Shown here: piece by piece, positions 1 through 5,469 of the stretch | Layout: each line of letters starts with the position of its first letter | Position numbering within the stretch: the stretch's first letter is position 1 | Assembly (NCBI GenBank): GCA_016222925.1 | Contig: JACRQB010000230.1 | Span: forward strand, 1 to 5,793 | Reading direction: 5' to 3' | Length of the DNA stretch: 5,793 nucleotides | Origin: Nitrospirota bacterium | GTDB taxonomy: Bacteria; Nitrospirota; Nitrospiria; Nitrospirales; Nitrospiraceae | The notes under the pieces: model-generated | The model's database searches: none | What the model saw: only the letters and a program-made list of their open reading frames with translations | What the model was told of the DNA's origin: nothing | Position numbers and translations under genes: made by a program

Positions 1-1311
1 AAGATCGGCAGGTGGATGTCCTCGATAGCCCGTGAGTAAGCGATAGCCCTTGATCGCTTGGACCATCTCCGCAGCATCTCGGTCGGTCAGTGGCGCCATA
101 CGAAACTGAAGGTCGCCAAGAACCTCAACATGAACCCCGCCGAGGCCGAACGCGATGAGCGGGCCGAAGAGCGGATCACGGGTCATGCCGACCATGACTT
201 CGACTTCGCCTGACAACATCGGCTGAACGAGCACTCCTTCCATCGCCTCAAGCTTGTTGGCCTGCGCAAGTCTGCCTCGGATCGCCTTGAACGCCGCTCG
301 TACCGCTTGTTCGTTTCTGAGATTCAACTGCACGCCGCCGACTTCGGTCTTATGCACAATCTGATGCGACGCCAGCTTCACGGCCAGAGGGAATCCAATC
401 TTCTGTGCCACCTTCACTGCCTTCTCCGCGGTGGTTGCGATGGCCCCTGTCACGAGCGGAACGTTCATTACTGCAAGGAGCGCTTGGGTTTCTTCAGTTG
501 AGAGCCAACCTGGTCCACGATTCGACAAGGCTTTGGCACAAATCGCCTTGGCCTTACCGAGGTCGGCATCGGTAAAGCTGAGCACCTGCCCGCTCGGTTG
601 TCGACGCCAAGTCTCATAGGCAACGGCATGGCGGATGATGCGTGCTGGAATTTCAGGGTGCCGATAGGTAGGGATCGCCTCTCCATCGACGGTGAGTGTT
701 CGATCCAAATCTCCCTCTGCCATCCAGCAAATATAGACCGGTTTCTTAGTATGGCCTGCCTGTCGAGCCGCGTGGACTCCCTTGATGATCCCTGCTGCCA
801 CTGGCTCATTGTCTTTCGCCCGGACCGAGACATGCACGATGATGAGGGCATCGAGTTCATCCGATATCAGCATCGTCTCGACAGCTCGTGCATGCTGCTC
901 TTCGCTTGCAAAGCCGACCACATCGACTGGATTTCCAAGTGTTGCAATAGGAGAGAGAAAGGATGCGAGCCCAGCTTGTGTCTGTTTGGATAGCTCAGGC
1001 ACGGTCAGCCCTGCTGCTGCACAGCTATCCACGCAGAGCACACCTGGCCCTCCGGAGTTGGTCAAGATCCCGATTCGCCTGCCATGAGGACGGGGTTGAT
1101 TCGAGAGGCCTGTGGCCAGGGACAGAAACTCCTCTAAGGTTTTCGCGCGGATCACGCCACATTGCGCGAACAAGGCATCAACGGCCTTGTCGTTCGTCGC
1201 CAACGCAGCGGTATGCGATCCGGCCGCAGATTGCCCTGCTTGGGTTCGACCGGCCTTCAAGACGACGATCGGTTTGTTTCTGGCAACTCGTTCGGCGATC
1301 TGTCTGAACCG
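1..1311 (-). pseudogene. NDP-forming acyl-CoA synthetase, C-terminal part in the shifted frame, cut by left edge
   Basis: In the frame whose codons end at position 1 (for example CGG at 1311-1309), I translated continuous sense sequence from the lesion to the left edge without a stop, about 437 codons. It opens with RFRQIAERVARNKPIVVLKAGRT and contains AGSHTAAL, whose histidine (1215-1213) is the predicted catalytic phosphohistidine. Next come 'RIGILTNSGGPGVLCVDSC' and 'LGNPVDVVGFA' of the second CoA-ligase domain. From about 500 down to 1 lies the ATP-grasp_5 domain: 'FPLAVKLASHQIVHKTEVGGVQLNL', 'EGVLVQPMLSGEVEVMVG', 'DPLFGPLIAFGLGGVHVEVLGD', 'GYRGHPPADL'. The last few dozen residues are outside the window, as would be any C-terminal GNAT domain (as in Pat-type protein acetyltransferases). 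No ATG, GTG or TTG with a ribosome-binding site opens this frame; the first TTG is at 1260, inside the domain. It is therefore the rest of a broken gene, or an assembly error hides an intact enzyme of about 700 residues. Confidence 0.88.
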
Positions 1312-1904
1312 CCGACGCTGACGAAGCTGGAGAGACCAAGATTCACCCGTCGGGCTGCCATGATTACAGCAAGGCCGAGGCCGCCACTTTCCGAGGCGAG
1401 AGCCACACGACCAGTCGGGGGGACGATCGGGGTGTAAGTGGCATTGAGACTGATGGCGGGATCCAGGTTCATGAGGCCGAAACAGTTCGGCCCGATGAGA
1501 CGAATTCCGCACCGTCGGACTTTTTCGCGTAGTTGCTGTTCGAGCGAGGTTCCGAATCCTCCTGTTTCGGCGAATCCGGCCGTGATGAGAATGGCTGCTG
1601 GAATCTGCTTCGCCGCGCAGTCTTCGATGATGGATAGGACAAGGCCTGCCGGTACGGCGATGACGGCTAGATCGACTTGAGAAGGAATATCCCGAAGAGA
1701 AGGGAACGTGCGAAGGCCTGCGATCTCAGTCGCATGAGGATTCACGGGGATGATCGCTCCAGTGAAGCGACTGCCTTGTAAGGATTCGAGTAGCCTATGG
1801 CCGATGCTGGCCTCCTCACGCGAGGCGCCGATGACTGCCACGCTTCCGGGATAGAAAAACGGCTTCAGCGACTCGACGTTGTCTTCCTCGGAGCGAACGG
1901 CCAT
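1257..1904 (-). CDS. NDP-forming acyl-CoA synthetase, N-terminal fragment (frameshifted gene)
   Basis: The ATG has a purine-rich GAAAGAGA just upstream. Of 215 codons, the first 198 are genuine. Residues 11-107 form the CoA-binding Rossmann domain: SLKPFFYPGSVAVIGASREEASIGHRLL is the family's usual opening, followed by 'GAIIPVNPHATEIAGL', 'VDLAVIAVPAGLV' and 'AAILITAGFAETG'. Residues 130-198 enter the succinyl-CoA-ligase-like domain with IRLIGPNCFGLMNL, 'GRVALASESGGLGLAVI' and 'LGLSSFVSVG'. After G198 the family normally continues with about 34 residues of the type 'NkaDvsgnDLLEYW..DP.T..I.LYLESFGNPR'; these are missing and the reading shifts to an unrelated 17-residue tail ending in TGA at 1259-1257. 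These enzymes interconvert acyl-CoA plus NDP and phosphate with acid plus CoA and NTP. The fragment alone lacks the phosphohistidine and the ATP-grasp domain, so it should be inactive. Confidence 0.9.
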   Translation of the reverse strand: MAVRSEEDNVESLKPFFYPGSVAVIGASREEASIGHRLLESLQGSRFTGAIIPVNPHATEIAGLRTFPSLRDIPSQVDLAVIAVPAGLVLSIIEDCAAKQIPAAILITAGFAETGGFGTSLEQQLREKVRRCGIRLIGPNCFGLMNLDPAISLNATYTPIVPPTGRVALASESGGLGLAVIMAARRVNLGLSSFVSVGGSDRSPNELPETNRSSS

Positions 1905-1948
1905 CAGTCTCTTTCAAACAAGAGGTTCACGTTCAATTCCACAATCAG

Positions 1949-2698
1949 TTAAGCCACTCGGGCTGGAGAAGCAAGACGGCTCCTAGGCCTGCCATCACGG
2001 CCACCGGCTAGTTTCAGCCAACGACCGGCACCTTCTTGCAGTTTCCGTCGGCTCAGCGTGACCACCGCGATGATCACCATGAGGCTGTCGTCAAGAATAT
2101 AGGCCAGGTTATATAAGCCGAGGTAACCATAATATTCCCATGTCGGCAGCTGCTGCATCGTGAGGATCTGTGTATAGACAGCGGGAAATCCGGCTGTGCA
2201 AAGCAATTCAATCGTATTCACCAGGCAGGCCAGGAGGATGACACCTGCTACCGCACCCGTGAGGTGTTCTGCGTGAAGGATGCGCCGGATGCGGGCGTAG
2301 AGTCCGGGCTTCGCGGACTCGGGGATGCTCAGTGAAATACCTCGATGGAGCGCTAGGAAGTCCTTTACATTCACTGCTCCTATGATGAGCGCAATGCCGC
2401 CCAGGCCGATTTGCACGGCGCGTGAGAGGCCGATCAGAAGAAACATATTGAGCCAGGCGGCCATGAAGGCGAAGTAGAACAAGCCACTGACGGCAACGAA
2501 TGTGCCCGCGATCAGCGCCATCTTCCGCCGGTCTTGCAGATTGACCAGCAACGACAGGAGAAAGAGCAGGACCCACATGGCGCAGGGATTGAAGCCGTCC
2601 AGCAGCCCGATGAGAACGGTGAACAGCGGAAGGCCCAGATCGTGGACGCGAAGCCGGCCGAGCCATCGCGTTTCAATGCTCTCAACCATTGGAGGCAA
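1949..2698 (-). CDS. CcdA/DsbD-like thiol-disulfide transmembrane domain, second half of the interrupted fusion
   Basis: The frame is open from just after the TGA (2743) to TAA at 1951-1949; the first conventional start is TTG at 2698, and an ATG follows at 2689. Neither has a Shine-Dalgarno sequence. Counting from TTG, about six hydrophobic segments lie near residues 21-38, 40-54, 61-84, 95-112, 147-168 and 192-216. The key residues are C39 in GFNPCAMW and C167 in ELLCTAGFP, which match the paired cysteines in the CcdA/DsbD transmembrane core; C158 is an additional membrane cysteine. Proteins of this type pass electrons from the cytoplasmic thioredoxin pool to periplasmic thiol partners, here most simply the attached CPHC redoxin domain. 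The basic tail RDGRPRSRLASPARVA is probably cytoplasmic. A gap of 44 bases with no clear signal precedes the synthetase gene. The family call is good; whether the product is made depends on TGA readthrough or a weak restart. Confidence 0.82.
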   Translation of the reverse strand: MPPMVESIETRWLGRLRVHDLGLPLFTVLIGLLDGFNPCAMWVLLFLLSLLVNLQDRRKMALIAGTFVAVSGLFYFAFMAAWLNMFLLIGLSRAVQIGLGGIALIIGAVNVKDFLALHRGISLSIPESAKPGLYARIRRILHAEHLTGAVAGVILLACLVNTIELLCTAGFPAVYTQILTMQQLPTWEYYGYLGLYNLAYILDDSLMVIIAVVTLSRRKLQEGAGRWLKLAGGRDGRPRSRLASPARVA

Positions 2699-2743
2699 CG
2701 CGACGCCGGGCGCCTTCCGATCCAGCTTGGCGCGAATCTCTGC

Positions 2744-3097
2744 TCAGGTTGTCTCTGATGACTGGAATCCGATGATGAGCTCTGTGCCTACCAGAAACGT
2801 GGGAACGCCGACCGTCGTAATACCTCGCTCCTGCACCAAAGTTATGAGTCGCTGTCGCGCGGCGGGGTCCTCAGCGATGTCGTGGAGGGCAATGTGAAGT
2901 GAGGGCTGTTCCCGTCGAAGTTCGTCGAGAAAGATCTTTGCGGCTTCGCAATGAGGGCAGCCGGCGCGAACAAAGATGTCGATGTCTGGGGTCGTGTTTG
3001 GAGCCTGAAGGGTGGTGCCACTAAAGACCAGCAGAACGAAAAGGTAGGGAATGGGCCCCAGACTACCTCTCTCACCCGTTGTACGCTGAAAGAACAC
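2744..3097 (-). CDS. Exported glutaredoxin/thioredoxin-like domain, first half of an interrupted redoxin-CcdA/DsbD fusion
   Basis: The product is 117 residues up to a TGA. Residues 16-31 (IPYLFVLLVFSGTTLQ) form a signal peptide or membrane anchor, which places the rest outside the cytoplasm. From residue 38 comes a thioredoxin fold: strand DIDIFV, the active-site C47-PH-C50, helix EAAKIFLDELRR, strand LHIALHDIAED, and the VGVPTF loop with the likely cis-proline P99, then 'FLVGTELIIGF'. The GTG start is the first possible one after an in-frame TAG at 3109-3107 (the cytochrome stop). Its ribosome-binding site is weak, so translation probably depends on the cytochrome gene. The frame ends at 2746-2744 with TGA, but sense coding continues in the same frame through a linker (AEIRAKLDRKAPGVALPP) into the membrane domain. 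I infer that the ancestral protein was one chain of about 382 residues, possibly still made by readthrough. Confidence 0.85.
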   Translation of the reverse strand: MFFQRTTGERGSLGPIPYLFVLLVFSGTTLQAPNTTPDIDIFVRAGCPHCEAAKIFLDELRREQPSLHIALHDIAEDPAARQRLITLVQERGITTVGVPTFLVGTELIIGFQSSETT

Positions 3098-3106
3098 AAC
3101 TTCGCA

Positions 3107-3466
3107 CTAACTGACGATGTCCGGCGGTGATATGGATCTGATGTACGACAACACATCCAACATCTGCTCGTCCGTCATTTTGCCGCGAAAGCCGTGCATC
3201 GGGCTGAACAACACGCCGTTCGAGATGGCCACCAGCAGCTCCCAATCCGTCTTCGAGCGACTGATCTGAGATCGAAGATCGGCTGGTCGGACGATTAAAT
3301 CTCGGCTGTCCGGTCCGTTCCCGTCCAATTTGGCCCCATGACAACGGAGGCACTGTTGTTCGTATACTCCTTGTCCGGCCTTTGGATTCCCGCGGATCAC
3401 TTGTGCCGAAACCAAGGATGTTGTGGCGAAGAGAAAGACGACGGCGACGGTCAGCATCGGTTTCAT
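3107..3466 (-). CDS. Periplasmic class I cytochrome c, monohaem
   Basis: This 119-residue protein has an N-terminal signal peptide (MKPMLTVAVVFLFATTSLVSA, cleavage near residue 21). The single haem-binding motif is C39-LR-C42-H43, preceded by a 'GQGVYEQQ' helix. M90 in 'LFSPMHGF' is the likely distal haem ligand, with M97 as alternative. The final helix 'MTDEQMLDVLSYIRSI' is the standard C-terminal cytochrome c helix. It is therefore a small exported electron carrier, with haem attached in the periplasm. The ATG has AAAGGA at 3478-3473, 6 bases upstream; this overlaps the stop of the universal stress gene, indicating coupling. The stop TAG lies 9 bases before the GTG of the redoxin gene and is in frame with it. 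Redox partners cannot be read from sequence; the adjacent thiol-redox genes suggest an extracytoplasmic redox role. Confidence 0.94.
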   Translation of the reverse strand: MKPMLTVAVVFLFATTSLVSAQVIRGNPKAGQGVYEQQCLRCHGAKLDGNGPDSRDLIVRPADLRSQISRSKTDWELLVAISNGVLFSPMHGFRGKMTDEQMLDVLSYIRSISPPDIVS

Positions 3467-3477
3467 GTTCGATCCTT

Positions 3478-4335
3478 TCAGCGCAGGACAAGTATCGGAG
3501 AGCTTACGTGATGCACGATGGCGTGGGAGACACTCCCCAAGAGGAAGCGGGAAATGCCCTTGCGCCCATGGGAGGTCACGACCACCAAGTCCATATCCTT
3601 GGCCTCCTGCTCAATCACCGCTGCCGGATTGCCTTGAGCGACTTTCGTGCTGACCATATAGCGCGGGCTCAAGAGCTTGCCGGCGGTCGATTTGACGAGC
3701 TCCTCCGCATAGCGCTCCGCGCCTTCCCACCAGGTACTGGTTCCCAGGGCGTCATAGGGATCGTTCACTCCGATCGGGATAATGGCGTGGACCACACGGA
3801 ATTCTACCGGATCGGCGAGCGGATGCTCCGTCAACCATTTCACGATTCGATCCGCATCGTTTCGCTCCTCGACGGCGATGAGGACCCGTTGCACTTTCCG
3901 CGCGGCTCCCCTGACGATCAACGTCGGGCGGGAGCTGTGCATGAGCACCCGATGGGACACACTTCCGAGGATAGCCTCGGACAGACGGCTTCGTCCGCGC
4001 ACGCCGACGACGACAAGGTCGGCGGAAAGGTTTGTGGCACTGTCGAGGATGAGCTGAGCAGGACTGCCGATTTCGTTCACCTTCCTGATCGACGTCACCT
4101 CTGCCGGGACCATGGCGGCAGCGCGCTCCAGCAGCTGGCGCCCCGAATCGACCATCGCCTTGCGGAAATCATCATACCCTTGCACGTTGCCGGCTTGGGC
4201 CACCACCGGATGTTCCAAAATCCCTAAATCGACGCCATGAACCAGCGTGACATCCGTTGGATGATAAAGCTGGAACGTCTGGGTGACAGCGGCGAATGCC
4301 TGATCCGACCAATCAACACCGATGACGACTCTCAT
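3478..4335 (-). CDS. Universal stress protein, two tandem UspA domains
   Basis: This is a cytoplasmic protein of 285 residues from the ATG (292 from the alternative GTG at 4356). It holds two Usp domains, about residues 1-142 and 146-285. Domain 1 starts with MRVVIGVDWSDQA, with the acidic residue that normally contacts the nucleotide, and ends with G-VR-G-RSRLSEAIL-GS-VSH, a complete G-x2-G-x9-G-S ATP-binding motif. Domain 2 starts VQRVLIAVEERND, with Glu in place of the usual Asp, and has TSHGRKGISRFLLGSVSH, in which Thr replaces the first glycine. Both domains end in the family's final strand (RPTLIVR, SPILVLR). Tandem Usp proteins usually bind ATP and act as stress survival or signalling factors rather than as enzymes. 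Domain 1 looks more canonical for ATP binding. The gene ends with TGA that overlaps the Shine-Dalgarno site of the cytochrome gene. The family call is very secure; the client or partner is unknown. Confidence 0.95.
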   Translation of the reverse strand: MRVVIGVDWSDQAFAAVTQTFQLYHPTDVTLVHGVDLGILEHPVVAQAGNVQGYDDFRKAMVDSGRQLLERAAAMVPAEVTSIRKVNEIGSPAQLILDSATNLSADLVVVGVRGRSRLSEAILGSVSHRVLMHSSRPTLIVRGAARKVQRVLIAVEERNDADRIVKWLTEHPLADPVEFRVVHAIIPIGVNDPYDALGTSTWWEGAERYAEELVKSTAGKLLSPRYMVSTKVAQGNPAAVIEQEAKDMDLVVVTSHGRKGISRFLLGSVSHAIVHHVSSPILVLR

Positions 4336-4342
4336 GTCACAA

Positions 4343-4349
4343 CCTTTCC
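4343..4349 (-). promoter_or_regulatory. Ribosome-binding site favouring the internal ATG of the stress protein
   Basis: On the minus strand, GGAAAGG lies 7 bases before the ATG at 4335-4333. An in-frame GTG at 4356 would add seven residues (MDGKGCD), but it lies only 3 bases after the previous stop codon and has no comparable upstream site. The ATG also places the first beta strand (MRVVIGVDW) where the family normally begins. Confidence 0.65.
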
Positions 4350-4359
4350 CATCCACACA

Positions 4360-4911
4360 TTAGAAGAGTGGATGTGGCGCGGTCCCGAACGGAAGCACAC
4401 GCGGTGATTCACCCACATTGCCGCGAATACGCCACGCTCCGTCTTCGAGGACGAGATAGTGTACTTCTTCATACCAGCTGTCGATGGGGACATACAGACC
4501 GCTGGTCTTCGACCTGGCCCAGAGATGGCCGGTACAGGTGACCTCCAGCACCGCATCGCGACCCGATCCGACTTTGGCCATTTTTGTGAAGAGATGGGTG
4601 CTGGCAATCTCCTGATACTCGTCAAAGAGGTCCTTCCAGATTTTGCGAATATCCTCTCTCTTAAGCCCATGGTAGTTGTACTGCGGAGAGTAGATGGCCA
4701 TGACCTTTTCAAGGTCGTGGGCTTTGATGGCTCCTTCGGCCTGCTCAAAGGTATCGACAACGGCTTTGAGCGTGGCCACATCGACTTCGATCACCGAACC
4801 GGATGGAGGAACGACGATTTTTGCCTCTGCTGTCCCGATGCCGGCAAGAAAGCCGATCAGGATGGTGAGATGAATGACTGCTCTCAATAGGGAGCTACCT
4901 TGTAAGCTCAC
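4360..4911 (-). CDS. Exported NTF2/SnoaL-like protein
   Basis: This 183-residue protein starts at GTG, preceded by a strong Shine-Dalgarno sequence. Residues 1-30 form a classical signal peptide: a short polar start with R10, a hydrophobic core AVIHLTILIGFLAGIG, and an AEA cleavage site. The mature protein is therefore probably periplasmic. From about residue 43 it has the cone-shaped NTF2/SnoaL-like pattern: a first helix 'TLKAVVDTFEQAEGAIKAHDLEKVMAIYSP', then a 'GREDIRKIWKDLF'-like helix, then strands with 'DAVLEVTCTGHLWA', 'WYEEVHYLVLEDGAWRIRGNVG'. This ending, an aromatic-rich strand followed by a 'dGaWri' strand, is typical of DUF4440/SnoaL-type nuclear transport factor 2 folds. Members bind small ligands or act as enzymes or assembly partners, so the fold gives no specific function. 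The gap to the preceding gene is 47 bases, and the next gene starts 24 bases after the TAA. The fold call is fairly secure; the function is unknown. Confidence 0.78.
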   Translation of the reverse strand: MSLQGSSLLRAVIHLTILIGFLAGIGTAEAKIVVPPSGSVIEVDVATLKAVVDTFEQAEGAIKAHDLEKVMAIYSPQYNYHGLKREDIRKIWKDLFDEYQEIASTHLFTKMAKVGSGRDAVLEVTCTGHLWARSKTSGLYVPIDSWYEEVHYLVLEDGAWRIRGNVGESPRVLPFGTAPHPLF

Positions 4912-4916
4912 TCACC

Positions 4917-4923
4917 CCTCCTT
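4917..4923 (-). promoter_or_regulatory. Ribosome-binding site that fixes a GTG start
   Basis: Read on the minus strand, AAGGAGG lies 5 bases before the GTG at 4911-4909. It is the strongest Shine-Dalgarno match in the window. It supports the GTG start over the later in-frame TTG at residue 9, and it keeps the whole signal peptide. Confidence 0.75.
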
Positions 4924-4958
4924 CTGTTGCCGTCCTCATGTCAGGACAGAATCACCTG

Positions 4959-5459
4959 TCATCTCGTCCATGTGACGCGCACAAAATCTTCGTCTTGGTC
5001 GTAATGCAACTCCAGCTCGCCGTGATAGGCATGCGTCAAACCTTCGCCGATGCGCCTTGGTAAATGGCTGTCGGTCGTGGAAATGACAAGACCTTCAGGC
5101 CTGATGTCGATCGACATAATTCGAGAGAGCGGGTGCTCCTTCTTTTCTACTTCCTCCGTATTCTTCACCAGACCGAGCACCTGTTCATGGTGCTCGTCTT
5201 TGAAACTGCCTTTGAGTGTGACGAATCCCTTCGGGTACTTGTCGCGGATCCGCATGCAGGCGGGGCAGATGACCTCGTCGGCGTCGGCCGGCTTCGTGCC
5301 CCAGGTCCACCGCCCCTTGTGAAACGAGGCCCCGCATTCGGTGCAGACGGTCGGCTCTTTGAGCTTCCCGCGCAGCTTATAGGTGTCGTGCTGATACTCC
5401 TGGACGGTCCGATCATGTCGAGCCCCCAAGCCTGCCGCTGTCTTCGTGTTCGCGGTCAT
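4959..5459 (-). CDS. BCAM0308-family zinc-ribbon-like protein
   Basis: This is a 166-residue cytoplasmic protein with no signal peptide or membrane segment. Two CxxC pairs, C39-TE-C42 and C65-PA-C68, are spaced as in a zinc ribbon and are followed by a basic, aromatic stretch (RIRDKYPKGFV). The C-terminal half (about residues 84-166) is a charged alpha/beta region ending in a 'HGELELHYDQDEDFVRVTWTR' type strand. This architecture matches the small bacterial BCAM0308 family, which resembles the N-terminal zinc region of archaeal/eukaryotic NMD3. A role in RNA or ribosome binding under stress is possible but unproven. The ATG start is supported by AAGGGAG at 5471-5465, 5 bases upstream, which overlaps the TAA of the phosphoribosyltransferase gene. 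Known member genes sit beside universal stress proteins and phosphoribosyltransferases, as here. The family call rests on the cysteine pattern and neighbourhood; the function is unknown. Confidence 0.8.
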   Translation of the reverse strand: MTANTKTAAGLGARHDRTVQEYQHDTYKLRGKLKEPTVCTECGASFHKGRWTWGTKPADADEVICPACMRIRDKYPKGFVTLKGSFKDEHHEQVLGLVKNTEEVEKKEHPLSRIMSIDIRPEGLVISTTDSHLPRRIGEGLTHAYHGELELHYDQDEDFVRVTWTR

Positions 5460-5469
5460 GCGTGCTCCC

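Noticed and set aside
468..860. Minus-strand open frame of 130 codons.
   Set aside because: It overlaps, in another frame, the clearly recognisable ATP-grasp and ligase part of the acyl-CoA synthetase; its sequence is low-complexity in Ser/Arg and has no family features.
1905..1948. Possible promoter in the 44-base AT-richer gap before the acyl-CoA synthetase.
   Set aside because: I could not find a convincing pair of -10 and -35 elements at proper spacing, and the gap is short enough for readthrough transcription from upstream.
2710..2746. Possible selenocysteine insertion: TGA followed 10 bases later by a GCGCC/GGCGC stem with a 14-base loop (2733-2710).
   Set aside because: The stem is only 5 base pairs, the loop is long, and the TGA is in the linker after the thioredoxin fold, not at a redox-active position; the CPHC site is already complete. 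A chance hairpin in GC-rich sequence is more likely. A bacterial SECIS search and a selA/selB check would settle it.
3382..4227. Long plus-strand open frame of 281 codons opposite the universal stress protein.
   Set aside because: It shows no recognisable domain, is antisense to an unmistakable Usp gene, and is explained by the codon bias of that gene. The same applies to the other plus-strand frames, e.g. 598-993, 4459-4890 and 5064-5570.
4332..4781. Minus-strand open frame of 149 codons overlapping the NTF2-like gene.
   Set aside because: It is an out-of-frame shadow; the NTF2-like frame has a signal peptide, a strong ribosome-binding site and a coherent fold.
4932..4947. Inverted repeat GTCCT-CATGTC-AGGAC between the BCAM0308 and NTF2-like genes, a possible terminator or operator.
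   Set aside because: The stem is only 5 base pairs, no T-tract follows on the minus strand, and it lies within an apparently continuous operon.
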